Notes under the pieces: model-generated
Seen by the model: the letters and a program-made list of their open reading frames with translations, nothing else
The model's database searches: none
What the model was told of the DNA's origin: nothing
From: Lautropia sp.
GTDB lineage: Bacteria; Pseudomonadota; Gammaproteobacteria; Burkholderiales; Burkholderiaceae_E
NCBI GenBank assembly: GCA_030523825.1
Contig: JAUNHU010000001.1
Coordinates: 50,383 to 114,382 of the forward strand
DNA: 64,000 nt
Direction of reading: 5' to 3'
Made by a program: the position numbers and the translations under genes
In this document: positions 7,298 to 19,083 of the stretch, piece by piece
How the letters are laid out: each line of letters starts with the position of its first letter
Numbering within the stretch: the first letter of the stretch is position 1

Positions 7298-9559
7298 ATG
7301 AGTGCCAACACGACCATGAATCCCCCTTCCCTGCTGGTCGAGCTGCAGACCGAAGAACTGCCTCCGCACGCGCTGGTGCGTCTGTCCGAATCCTTTGCCA
7401 ACGGCATCCATAGCCGGCTGGCAGCGCAGCATCTGGTATCGGAAGATCCGCATGTCGCCACCCTGTATGCCACGCCGCGCCGGCTGGCCGTGCACCTGAA
7501 GGGTGTGCGCGCGCAGGCCGATGCACGCGAGATCCGCGTGAAGGGGCCGTCGGCAGCCGTGGGACTGGACGCCCATGGCGAACCCACGATGGCCCTGAAG
7601 AAATGGGCCGAAAAACAGGGCGCCGCCATTGCCGACCTGAAGCGTGAAAACGACGGCAAGCAGGAGGTGTTCGTCTGGACATCGACGCAGCCGGGCGCGC
7701 GCCTGGCCGACGTGATCGGTGAGGTCATCATCGAGACGCTGGGCCAGCTGCCCATTCCGAAATTCATGACCTACCAGCTGGCCGACGGGCTGAGCACGGT
7801 GAGTTTCGTGCGCCCGGCCCACCGGCTGGTGGTGCTGCATGGCGACACGGTGCTGCCCTGCACGGTGCTGGGACTGGATGCCGACCGCATCACCGACGGG
7901 CACCGTTTCCTGTCGAACGGCCCGATCACGCTGCGCAATGCCGACAGCTACGCTGCGCAGCTGCGCGAGGAAGGTCGGGTGGAGCCCGACAGCCACGCAC
8001 GGCGGGTGATGATTGCCAATGCGCTGGCGCAGGCCAGCCATGATGCGAATGGCATGCTGGCTGTGAACAGCGAGGAGCAGCAGCAGGTGGCGGCGCTGCT
8101 GGACGAAGTGACGGCACTGGTGGAATGGCCGGCCGTCTTCACCGGACAGTTCGACCCCGAATTTCTTCAGGTGCCGCAGGAATGCCTGATTCTCAGCATG
8201 CGCACCAACCAGCGGTATTTTCCACTGTTCGATGCCGACAACCGGCTGAAGAACCAGTTCCTGATCGTCTCGAACATGCCCATCGACGACCCGGCCGCCA
8301 TCATCGACGGCAACGAACGGGTGGTGCGTCCGCGTCTGGCCGATGCGCAGTTCTTCTTCGAGCAGGATCGGCAGCAGACACTTGCCTCGCGCATTCCGCA
8401 ACTGGCAAGCGTGGTGTATCACGCCCGGCTGGGATCGCAGGCCGAGCGCAGTACGCGCATCCAGCAACTGGCGGCGTCCCTCGCTCCGCTGACTGGCGCC
8501 AATGCAGACGAGGCCGTGCGTGCCGCGCAGCTGGCAAAGACCGATCTGCTGACCGGCATGGTGGGCGAGTTTCCCGAGCTGCAGGGCATCATGGGGCGCT
8601 ATTACGCACGCCACGATGGTGAGCCCGAAGCGGTGGCCGCTGCCATTGCCGAGCATTATCAGCCGCGCTTTGCCGGTGACGCCCTGCCCGCCACTGCCAC
8701 CGGCCTCACACTGGCGCTGGCCGACAAGCTGGAAACGCTGGCCGGCATCTGGGGCATCGGTCAACGCCCCACCGGCGACAAGGACCCCTTTGCACTGCGC
8801 CGGCATGCGCTGGGTGTCATCCGCATCCTGATCGAATCGAAGCTGCCGGTGAGCGTGCGTGAACTGCTGACGCAGGCATTTTCAGTGTTCAAGGACGTGG
8901 CGGCACGGGACGCAGTGGCCCTGCAGGCAGCCTCCGAGGCAGCAACGGCAGCACCCGAGGCTGATGCCACGGCTTCCGGCAAGGGCAAGCGCAATGACAA
9001 GGGCGCAAAGGTCCCCAAAGCCTTCGAGAACGATGTGGACGGCCTGGAGCGTTTCTTCAATGACCGCCTGCGCAGCTACCTGCGCGACCGCAACCACAGC
9101 GCGGCCGACATCGACGCGGTGCTGGCCGCCGGAGGCGACCGCCTCGACCTGATGGAGAGCCGGCTCTCGGCCCTGGCCGCGTTCCGCATGCTGCCTGCCT
9201 TCGGTTCACTTGCGGCTGCCAACAAGCGCATTGCCAACATCCTGCGCAAATCGCTTGAAGACAAGACGGATGAAACGGCACGGCCGACGGCTGTGGATGC
9301 CCGCCTGCTGGCCGAAGACGCCGAAAAGCAGCTGCATCAGGCCGTGGTCGCCCTGAAGCCAGCCATCGAGGCACACATGGGCAAACAGGAATTCACTGCC
9401 GCACTGCAGGCCCTGGCAGCCTTGCAGGCGCCGGTGGATGCCTTCTTCGACAAGGTGATGGTGAACGCCCCTGACGCCGCATTGCGGCAGAACCGGCTGG
9501 CGCTGCTGGCGGAACTGCACGGGATGATGAACGGCGTGGCGGATCTGTCGCTGCTGTAA
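7298..9559 (+). CDS. glyS: Glycyl-tRNA synthetase beta subunit
   Basis: tRNA-recognition subunit of the alpha2-beta2 glycyl-tRNA synthetase. The N-terminal LLVELQTEELPPHAL is diagnostic. The HD-like domain, with ADKLETLAGIWGIGQ PTGDKDPFALRR near residues 475-500, and the C-terminal anticodon-binding DALR-like domain follow. At 753 residues it is longer than the roughly 690 of E. coli GlyS. The excess is largely an Ala/Lys-rich insert encoded around 8925-9015 (about residues 543-573). The start could be ATG 7298, ATG 7316, or TTG 7262 overlapping the glyQ stop; 7298 is a compromise. plsC begins 10 bp after its stop, so the three genes are probably co-transcribed. Confidence 0.95.
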   Translation: MSANTTMNPPSLLVELQTEELPPHALVRLSESFANGIHSRLAAQHLVSEDPHVATLYATPRRLAVHLKGVRAQADAREIRVKGPSAAVGLDAHGEPTMALKKWAEKQGAAIADLKRENDGKQEVFVWTSTQPGARLADVIGEVIIETLGQLPIPKFMTYQLADGLSTVSFVRPAHRLVVLHGDTVLPCTVLGLDADRITDGHRFLSNGPITLRNADSYAAQLREEGRVEPDSHARRVMIANALAQASHDANGMLAVNSEEQQQVAALLDEVTALVEWPAVFTGQFDPEFLQVPQECLILSMRTNQRYFPLFDADNRLKNQFLIVSNMPIDDPAAIIDGNERVVRPRLADAQFFFEQDRQQTLASRIPQLASVVYHARLGSQAERSTRIQQLAASLAPLTGANADEAVRAAQLAKTDLLTGMVGEFPELQGIMGRYYARHDGEPEAVAAAIAEHYQPRFAGDALPATATGLTLALADKLETLAGIWGIGQRPTGDKDPFALRRHALGVIRILIESKLPVSVRELLTQAFSVFKDVAARDAVALQAASEAATAAPEADATASGKGKRNDKGAKVPKAFENDVDGLERFFNDRLRSYLRDRNHSAADIDAVLAAGGDRLDLMESRLSALAAFRMLPAFGSLAAANKRIANILRKSLEDKTDETARPTAVDARLLAEDAEKQLHQAVVALKPAIEAHMGKQEFTAALQALAALQAPVDAFFDKVMVNAPDAALRQNRLALLAELHGMMNGVADLSLL

Positions 9560-9569
9560 TGGACGCACC

Positions 9570-10319
9570 ATGCTGAATCTCATCCGTTCCGTCGTGTTCA
9601 TTCTGGTGATGGCCATCACGGTGATGTTCATTGCGACCACCACCGTGCTGTTCTTCTTCCTGCCGGTTCGCGTGCGCTACAACATCGCTGCCATCTACCC
9701 GCACCTGATGCTGCACGCCGGGCGCTGGATCTGCGGCATGCGCTGGCAGGTGATCGGTACCGAGAACCTGCCCGATGGCAACGCCATCGTGCTCAGCAAG
9801 CATCAGTCCACCTGGGAAACCTTTTTCCTGGTGAGCCAGATGCCGCGGCATGCTGCCTTCGTCTTCAAGCGGGAAATCCTGTTCATCCCGTTCTTTGGCT
9901 GGGCCATCGGCATGCTGGACATGATGCACATCGACCGGCGCCAGGGCCGGCGCGCCTTTGCCACCATCGTGAAGAACGCACCGCACCAGTTCAGCGAACA
10001 CAAGCGCTGGATCGTGATGTTCCCGGAGGGCACGCGCATTCCGCCGGGCCAGAAAGGCGATTACAAGTCGGGGGGCGCACGCCTGGCCGTGCAGAACAAG
10101 ACGCCGATCATTCCCGTGGCCGTGAATGCCGGCCGCTGCTGGCCGAAAAAGCCCTTCATCAAGAAGCCGGGGCTCATTACGGTTTCCTACGGCCCGCTCA
10201 TTTCCGTCGAGGGGAAATCGGCCGATCAGGTGAATCGTGAGGTCGAGACATGGATCGAGACCGAAATGCGGCGGATCGACCCGGAGAGCTACCGGGACGA
10301 AACGCCGGCATCGGCCTGA
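9570..10319 (+). CDS. plsC: 1-acyl-sn-glycerol-3-phosphate acyltransferase (PlsC family)
   Basis: Inner-membrane enzyme that acylates lysophosphatidate to phosphatidate in phospholipid synthesis. The 249-residue protein has an N-terminal hydrophobic segment (residues 5-33) that anchors it. The catalytic block is KHQSTWETFF, an HX4E version of the usual HX4D motif that is common in proteobacterial homologues. It also has the FPEGTR block III (near residue 151) and the VAVNAG block IV. It lies 10 bp behind glyS. In many relatives gmhB sits between glyS and plsC, and a YgjP-type metallopeptidase follows plsC. Here gmhB is absent and a lactose cassette separates plsC from the peptidase gene at 15643. 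Confidence 0.92.
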   Translation: MLNLIRSVVFILVMAITVMFIATTTVLFFFLPVRVRYNIAAIYPHLMLHAGRWICGMRWQVIGTENLPDGNAIVLSKHQSTWETFFLVSQMPRHAAFVFKREILFIPFFGWAIGMLDMMHIDRRQGRRAFATIVKNAPHQFSEHKRWIVMFPEGTRIPPGQKGDYKSGGARLAVQNKTPIIPVAVNAGRCWPKKPFIKKPGLITVSYGPLISVEGKSADQVNREVETWIETEMRRIDPESYRDETPASA

Positions 10320-10497
10320 AGGCCCCGCACTGCCTCAGCATATTGCCCCTCCCCGCCACATGAATGGGGGCAGTGCAATTCAGCCCCGGGCACTGAACAG
10401 ACTCCTGTCCTGCCGCCACACAGCTAAAAATGGGGATCTTCCCCGCCGCCCTCGGCAGGGACACCGGGCGGCCAGGGACTAGCCGCCTTGCAAGACT

Positions 10498-10540
10498 TGG
10501 GCCGATGCGCAGCGCTAGAGCGTGTTATGACATCGGCCCA
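10498..10540. repeat. Solitary transposable-element end inside a 10-bp inverted repeat
   Basis: The 227 bp between plsC and the convergent symporter gene holds no ORF. Within it, 10515-10530 is identical over 16 bases (CTAGAGCGTGTTATGA) to the outer end, with its flanking CTA, of the MITE-like element at 61147. It is bracketed by perfect 10-bp arms TGGGCCGATG (10498-10507) and CATCGGCCCA (10531-10540). Just upstream, 10472-10497 faintly resembles the core of the dispersed structured repeat. I read it as a remnant or solo end of the same element family. The hairpin could also serve as a bidirectional terminator, although no T-run follows on either strand. Confidence 0.5.
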
Positions 10541-10546
10541 CGGACT

Positions 10547-11977
10547 TCAGCCGACAGACGCATCAGGTGCAACATCCCCGACGCCGCCCGCCGACTTCGC
10601 CTTCTCACGCAGGGCCTTGTTCTGTTTCTCGACATCGAGGCAGGCCGCCAGGATCAGGATGAACAGACAGGCGGCGGCCGGCAGCCACAGGTAGGTGACG
10701 TGGAGCATCTGGATGACGGACTCCGGCTGCGTCACGTCGCCACCTCCTGCGGTAGAGCTGATGTAGCCCGAGGCTTCCAGCAGCCAGCCGGTGAGTGCCG
10801 TCCCGATTCCGCCCCCCAGCTTCGTCCCGAGCGAAGTGCAGGAGAACATGAGTCCGTCGATGCGCTTGCCCGACTTCAGGAAGGTGTATTCGCTGGCCTC
10901 GGCGATCAGCGCCGTGAGTGTTCCCTGAAGCGGTGCGATGGCCATCGACGCGATTGCGGTAAAGGCAAGCATGAGCGGAACATTGGCCATGTAGCCCGCG
11001 ACGATGACCCCGATCCGGGCCCCGACGGCAATCACGTAACCGATCAGGTTGACCCGGTACATTCCCCCCGCCCGGGCCACGATCAGCGGCAGGGTGATGA
11101 GCGCAATCATCTGCGGGATGTTGATCGCAAACGCGAACGGCCCGAGAAGATCGGGATTGCCCAGCACATAGGTCATGAAGTAGATGCCCATCGCGGTGAG
11201 TGCGCCATAGAGCTGCATCGTGATGAACATGACGACAATCAGCAGGAAATACTTGTTGCGCACCACCAGTCGCAGTGACTCCATGACGGGGAGTTTTTCC
11301 TCCTCGGCCGCATCCAGGCCATCGTTCAGCTGCTCGGGGGTGAGTTCCTTCACGGAGAAAACCGCCAGCGTGTTGGAGGCGAGACCGACCAGGGCATAGA
11401 AGATTGCGACGGCGCGCCAGCCCTCTGCCCCGCCACCCATCATGCGGACGGCCTCCACCGTTATCGCCTGGATCGCAAAACTGGTGCCGAAGGCAAACAC
11501 GAACCGGATGGAGCCCATCTGGACGCGCTCATTGACGTTCTTCGTGACCAGTGCCGTCAGTGCCGAGTAGGCAATGTTGTTGGCGGTGTAGAAGACGGAA
11601 TTCAGCAGGGTGTAGGCGATGAAGAACCAGGCGTATTTCGCGGTCATGCCCAGACCGGGCGGAATGGCAAACACCGCCACGATCATCGCCGCGCAACCGA
11701 AGAAGGCCCAGAACATCCACGGCCGGGCCTTGCCCATCCGGGTTCGGGTCTTGTCCATGAGAATCCCGAACACGAAGTCCGAGAAGCCGTCGAAAAAGCG
11801 CGACAGCATCATCAGCGTTGCGACCACACCGGCATTCATGCCCATGGTGTCGGTCAGATAGATCATGACGAAGGCGGACAGGAAGGCGTAGACGACGTTG
11901 CCGGCAATGTCTCCGCTGCCGTAGCCAACCTTGTTGTACCACTTCAGGTATTTCTTCCTGGTGATGTCGTCTCCCAT
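10547..11977 (-). CDS. Sugar:cation symporter of the GPH family (probable lactose/galactoside permease)
   Basis: Twelve-helix inner-membrane symporter of the glycoside-pentoside-hexuronide family (MelB/LacS type). The 476-residue protein shows the family start KVGYGSGDIAGNVVYAF (about residues 14-30), then the cytoplasmic loop SRFFDGFSDFVFGILMDKTRTRMGKARPW with the acidic cation-site residues and the conserved RxGKxRPW turn, and repeated hydrophobic segments to residue 450. There is no C-terminal EIIA domain as found in streptococcal LacS. The start at 11977 has AAGGAGAATGTC directly upstream and is preferred over the ORF's first ATG at 12103. It follows the beta-galactosidase gene on the same strand, which makes lactose or another beta-galactoside the likely substrate. 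Confidence 0.88.
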   Translation of the reverse strand: MGDDITRKKYLKWYNKVGYGSGDIAGNVVYAFLSAFVMIYLTDTMGMNAGVVATLMMLSRFFDGFSDFVFGILMDKTRTRMGKARPWMFWAFFGCAAMIVAVFAIPPGLGMTAKYAWFFIAYTLLNSVFYTANNIAYSALTALVTKNVNERVQMGSIRFVFAFGTSFAIQAITVEAVRMMGGGAEGWRAVAIFYALVGLASNTLAVFSVKELTPEQLNDGLDAAEEEKLPVMESLRLVVRNKYFLLIVVMFITMQLYGALTAMGIYFMTYVLGNPDLLGPFAFAINIPQMIALITLPLIVARAGGMYRVNLIGYVIAVGARIGVIVAGYMANVPLMLAFTAIASMAIAPLQGTLTALIAEASEYTFLKSGKRIDGLMFSCTSLGTKLGGGIGTALTGWLLEASGYISSTAGGGDVTQPESVIQMLHVTYLWLPAAACLFILILAACLDVEKQNKALREKAKSAGGVGDVAPDASVG

Positions 11978-12144
11978 GACATTCTCCTTGTTTTTACGTA
12001 TGGGCCTGAGACCGTGATGGTTTGCGTGGAAATGGGCAGGCCCTGCCACAACCGCGCAGCAAACCGCAGGCACGGGGAGTCCTGTGCATTCAGCACGTGT
12101 CATGCACCAGTTCGTCCCCGCACACCGGGCTGGAACCGCATCCT

Positions 12145-12217
12145 GGCACGGAGCCTCGCGCCGGCAGGGCTGGGCTGCCTTGTCAGGCGAGGCAACGTCG
12201 TCAGCGCACGGCTCCGA
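12145..12217 (+). repeat. Dispersed structured repeat, copy B
   Basis: About 73 bp in the gap between the beta-galactosidase stop and the symporter start, closely matching copies at 60491-60568 (same orientation) and 61289-61363 (opposite orientation inside the MITE-like element). The shared core reads CTGCCTTGTCAGGCGAGGCA and continues into an ACG-GTCAGCGCACGG-type tail. Complementary arms within the unit predict a hairpin. The repeat ends three bases before the lacZ stop codon. A long translation exists through it in one frame, but the protein sequences from the copies differ in frame and are not a conserved gene. Confidence 0.6.
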
Positions 12218-12219
12218 AG

Positions 12220-15642
<3,423 letters not shown>

Positions 15643-16587
15643 ATGCGGTCCGCATGGTCGAATCCGGTATTGAAACTTCTCGACACCCTGTTTGGAAAAC
15701 TGACGGGACACCACCCCGCGACGACGCAGGCTGGTGAGCCCGGCGCCGTGCCATCGCCAGGCACGCCAACGACAACGGGAAATGCCGTGAGCGCCAGCCC
15801 CCAGGCGATGACGAACGATACAGCATCACCTGTCATCGGCGGCAGCCCGGCGCATCAGATCCGGCTGATGCGACAGGGGCAGGAGCACATCGTGCCGTAC
15901 ACCCTGCGTCGCTCGGCGCGTGCGCGACGCATGGGTTTTCGCATCGACCACCAGGGCCTGGTCGTGACCCTGCCGCAGCGGGCACGCATCAGTCAGGCGG
16001 GCATCGAGAGCGCACTGCGCGAACACACCGACTGGGTCATCGTCACGATGGCGAAATGGCGGCAGCGGGTCGAACACCGCGAGCAGGCACGGCCGCGCTA
16101 TGTCGATGGCGGGCAGATTCCGCTGCTGGGCAAGAGCATCACGCTGCGACTGCAACAGCATTCGGCTCACAAGCGCACCCGTGTGCTGCAAATGGGCGAC
16201 GAGCTGTGGGTGAGCGGGCCGGCGGCACACGACCCTGCCCTGCTGCCAGCCGCCATCACCGGCTGGCTGAAGTTGTTTGCACGCAAAACGTTCATTGCGC
16301 GCACGGCGCCCTTCGCCGAACGACTGGGACGCCAGCCACGCAGCATCGGGCTCTCCAGCGCCCGCACCCGCTGGGGCAGCTGCACCGGCAACGGTGACAT
16401 CCGCCTGAACTGGCGACTGATCCAGTTCGATCCCGTCCTGATCGACTACGTGATTGCGCACGAACTGGCCCACCTGATCGAGTTGAATCACAGCCCGCGC
16501 TTCTGGGCGCAGCTGGCACACCTGATGCCCGACTACCAGACGCACAAGACGGCGCTGGCGAAACAGATGGACGCGTATCTGGGGTGA
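15643..16587 (+). CDS. YgjP-like zinc metallopeptidase (DUF45, M48-related)
   Basis: 314-residue protein whose C-terminal half is the DUF45/YgjP metallopeptidase domain. RTRWGSC near residue 240 is followed by HELAHLIELNHSPRFW, an HExxH zinc motif with the third ligand His downstream. The function of this family is unsettled; a UTP pyrophosphatase activity has been described for E. coli YgjP-type proteins in some annotations, and I do not choose. The N-terminal 75 residues are Ala/Pro/Thr-rich and probably disordered. The start is uncertain: ATG 15643 has CAGGA upstream, while the frame is open from 15493. In relatives this gene directly follows plsC, so the lactose cassette appears inserted between them. 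Confidence 0.82.
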   Translation: MRSAWSNPVLKLLDTLFGKLTGHHPATTQAGEPGAVPSPGTPTTTGNAVSASPQAMTNDTASPVIGGSPAHQIRLMRQGQEHIVPYTLRRSARARRMGFRIDHQGLVVTLPQRARISQAGIESALREHTDWVIVTMAKWRQRVEHREQARPRYVDGGQIPLLGKSITLRLQQHSAHKRTRVLQMGDELWVSGPAAHDPALLPAAITGWLKLFARKTFIARTAPFAERLGRQPRSIGLSSARTRWGSCTGNGDIRLNWRLIQFDPVLIDYVIAHELAHLIELNHSPRFWAQLAHLMPDYQTHKTALAKQMDAYLG

Positions 16588-16608
16588 GCCGACAGCGTGC
16601 GGCGTGTG

Positions 16609-17205
16609 TCAGATATCCGTGGCAGGCAGCATGGAGCCTTCTGGCAGGAAAACGATGCCCACCAACGCAAAGGCCAGAGTGGCGACGAAGATCATGCAGA
16701 AGAAGATGAAGAACGCAAGTGCAACCGAGATGCAGAGGCCGGCGATGGAATAGCCGAGGCCGGCCCCGGGAATGGCACCGGAAATGGCGTTGGCATTCAC
16801 CCAGATGCCGTACAGCCACAGGGGCATGAGGACAATCATCGGCCACCCCAGCAGGATGCCGACAAGACTGAACAGATTGGTGACGAGGGTGGAAGCAACG
16901 AGCAGGTTCAACAGGCTGCCCTGCCCGTCCCAGCGGCCACCGCGCTTCAGCCACCAGCGCAGCACGCCGACCATGACCGCCGTGATGATGACGGCGCTGA
17001 AGACTGACAGGATCAGTCCGGCCCAGAGCGGCATGAGGGCGTCATCCGGCATGTTGGACGGTGCGCCGGTGAGGGCAGGATCGAAGGCGTAGGGAATGCT
17101 GACGAGGATGACGCACAGCCACGCATGCCAGCGCGGGAAGTCGAAGGCCGAAAAGGGCTGTTCACGCAGCAGGAACGAGGAGACGCCGGCAGTGATGAGT
17201 TTCAT
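16609..17205 (-). CDS. Predicted inner-membrane protein of unknown function
   Basis: 198-residue hydrophobic protein with about five predicted transmembrane segments (roughly residues 28-45, 60-85, 100-120, 125-150 and 160-190). The spacing and the short N-terminal cytoplasmic stretch recall Yip1-domain proteins, but I cannot place it firmly in that family. Its ATG overlaps the stop of the preceding 51-codon ORF by 4 bp (ATGA), indicating translational coupling, and that ORF lies 15 bp behind murA. The three genes therefore look like one transcriptional unit. The link to peptidoglycan synthesis is only by position. No signal peptide cleavage site or catalytic motif is visible. Confidence 0.7.
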   Translation of the reverse strand: MKLITAGVSSFLLREQPFSAFDFPRWHAWLCVILVSIPYAFDPALTGAPSNMPDDALMPLWAGLILSVFSAVIITAVMVGVLRWWLKRGGRWDGQGSLLNLLVASTLVTNLFSLVGILLGWPMIVLMPLWLYGIWVNANAISGAIPGAGLGYSIAGLCISVALAFFIFFCMIFVATLAFALVGIVFLPEGSMLPATDI

Positions 17206-17357
17206 GATGTTCCCGATTCAGAACGACCTTCTTCGATCACGTCCGGACGCTCTGCCAGAAAATCGGGATCAGCAGGCCCCAGCGCGGACAGATCCTTTGG
17301 CAACGTCTGCCATGACGGGCGCACGGCGCGGGGGATGAGGGTATCGCTTTCGCTCAT
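17202..17357 (-). CDS. Small hypothetical protein, 51 residues, coupled to the membrane protein gene
   Basis: Reads MSESDTLIPRAVRPSWQTLP and continues to residue 51, ending ...SESGTS. It is acidic and Pro/Glu/Asp-rich at the C-terminus, lacks Cys and has no transmembrane segment, so it is probably a soluble cytoplasmic or partly disordered peptide. Support for coding: it fills the 167-bp gap between murA and the membrane protein, starts 15 bp after the murA stop and overlaps the next gene by 4 bp, the arrangement of a tightly packed operon. I do not recognise the family. It could be an adaptor for the membrane protein or simply a leader peptide; nothing in the sequence decides this. Confidence 0.55.
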   Translation of the reverse strand: MSESDTLIPRAVRPSWQTLPKDLSALGPADPDFLAERPDVIEEGRSESGTS

Positions 17358-17372
17358 GCGCCCCTGCCCGGA

Positions 17373-18671
17373 TCAGCTGCGCCATTCGACCTGGGCGCCG
17401 AGGCTGCGCAGGTTCTCGTCGAAGTGCGGATGGGCGCGCTTGATGGGTGATGCGTTGCGGATGACGGAGTGCCCGGGGATGCCGGCCGCCACCATCAGCA
17501 GCGCGATGGCGACGCGGATGATGTAGGGGCTTTCGACGGTGGCGGCCGTGAGGCGCTTGCCGCCGAAGGTGATGACCCGGTGCGGATCGGCCATGACGAC
17601 GTGGGCACCGAACTTGGACAGCTCGGATGTCCAGCCCAGGGCACCGTCGTAGACCTTGTTCCAGAACATGGTGCCGCCACGCGCAGCCACGCCGAGAGCG
17701 ATGAAGATGGGCAGCAGGTCGGCCGGCACATAGGGCCACGGCGCAGCCTCGACCTTCTGCAGCAGGTTGGAGGTGAAGGGTTCCTGCACATGCAGGCCCT
17801 CGGGGCCCACCTGCGCGTGGGACCAGCCATCGGCATGCTCGACCGTGACGCCGAACTTGGCAAAGGTGCGGTCGAGCAGCGGGAAGTGCTCGGGCACGCT
17901 ATTCTTCACGCGGACATCACCGCCGGTGATGGCCCCCAACGCCATCATCGTGACGATCTCGTGATAGTCCTCCTCGAACTCGTATTCGGCACTGCCCAGG
18001 GCCACGCCGCCGGTGATGCGCAGGCGGGAGGTGCCGATGCCGTCGATCTTTGCGCCCAAGCGCTCCAGGAAACGGCACAGCTCCTGCACGTGCGGCTCGG
18101 AGGCCGCGTTCATCAGCAGCGAAGTGCCTTCGGCGTTGAGCGCGCAGAAGATGAAGTTTTCGGTGGTGGTGACGGAGGCATATTCGAGCCAGTGCGACTG
18201 GGCCTGTGGCAGCTTCTGGCGTTGCAGGATCAGGCAGTCGGGCGCAGTGTCGATATGGACACCGAACTTGCGGAAGACCTCGATGTGCGGGTCGATCTCG
18301 CGCACGCCCAGCGTGCAGCCCTGCACGTCGCGCTCGATGCGAGCGCTGCCAAAACGGTGCAGCAGCCCTGGCACCAGCATGATCGAGGAGCGCATCTCGA
18401 CGGGCAGGATGTGCTCGGCAGGATCGAAGCGGGCCTGCTCGTGCGAGACCTCCAGCACCCTGCCCTCCTCCACGAACTCGACCCGGCTGCCCAGCTTGCG
18501 GAAGAAGTCCAGAATGCGGCGCACGTCGGTGGTGTCCGGCAGCGGACGCAGCCGCACCGTGCCCTCGGCAAAGAGGGTGGCACAGAGGATGGGCAGGACC
18601 GCATTCTTGTTGGACGAGGGGCGAAGTTCGCCGCGCAGCGGGATTCCGCCGTGGATGATGAGATCAGACAT
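17373..18671 (-). CDS. murA: UDP-N-acetylglucosamine 1-carboxyvinyltransferase
   Basis: First committed step of peptidoglycan synthesis: transfer of enolpyruvate from PEP to UDP-GlcNAc, in the cytoplasm. The 432-residue protein has the substrate-binding SSNKNAVLPILCATLF (residues 19-34, including the Lys-Asn pair). The mobile-loop motif GCTLGVREIDPH near residue 120 carries the active-site Cys that reacts with fosfomycin. LLPIFIALGVAARGGTMFWNKVYDGAL follows in the C-terminal half. Length is close to the usual 418-420. It heads a minus-strand unit with the 51-residue ORF and a membrane protein downstream, unlike the hisG neighbourhood of many betaproteobacteria. A second MurA copy elsewhere in the genome cannot be excluded. 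Confidence 0.92.
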   Translation of the reverse strand: MSDLIIHGGIPLRGELRPSSNKNAVLPILCATLFAEGTVRLRPLPDTTDVRRILDFFRKLGSRVEFVEEGRVLEVSHEQARFDPAEHILPVEMRSSIMLVPGLLHRFGSARIERDVQGCTLGVREIDPHIEVFRKFGVHIDTAPDCLILQRQKLPQAQSHWLEYASVTTTENFIFCALNAEGTSLLMNAASEPHVQELCRFLERLGAKIDGIGTSRLRITGGVALGSAEYEFEEDYHEIVTMMALGAITGGDVRVKNSVPEHFPLLDRTFAKFGVTVEHADGWSHAQVGPEGLHVQEPFTSNLLQKVEAAPWPYVPADLLPIFIALGVAARGGTMFWNKVYDGALGWTSELSKFGAHVVMADPHRVITFGGKRLTAATVESPYIIRVAIALLMVAAGIPGHSVIRNASPIKRAHPHFDENLRSLGAQVEWRS

Positions 18672-19083
18672 CTTGCAGAGTCACGGATGGGGTCGTGAAC
18701 AAAACGTGGATTGTAGAGGCAATGGCCTGCGCCCGCCCCCTGCGGATGCAAGCCAGTGTGAAGCCGTGGGAGGCATGGAACACGATGCCGATGGCCCGGC
18801 GTGGAGGCCAGGCTCCCAGGCAGCAGAAAGTGCCAGAACGGCCAGATATCTCGCCATGAAAGACGTTGAAATCCCGCGTCAACCATCAGGTTCAGACGGT
18901 TTTTCGCCCCGTAAGTTTCTGATTTTTCGGCATGACGTACTTTGTGGCAAAGGTCTGGAGCAGTGTTTCAACAGTCTGCGAAAGAGCGTAAAGGCAAAGG
19001 GCTGCAATCCGGTGCCATCGGGGAGATAATGGCCCGGAGCGTGTTTATGCACTGGACCGATTCATGACGCAGGAGGAGACCCC
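18672..19083. other. Intergenic region between divergent murA and aminotransferase genes
   Basis: 412 bp with no supportable ORF. It must contain the promoters of murA (minus) and the aminotransferase (plus). The region 18895-18955 is noticeably richer in T than its surroundings, but I find no hexamer pair good enough to call. The aminotransferase start is preceded by GGAGGAGACC, a strong ribosome-binding site at 19070-19079. Confidence 0.4.
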
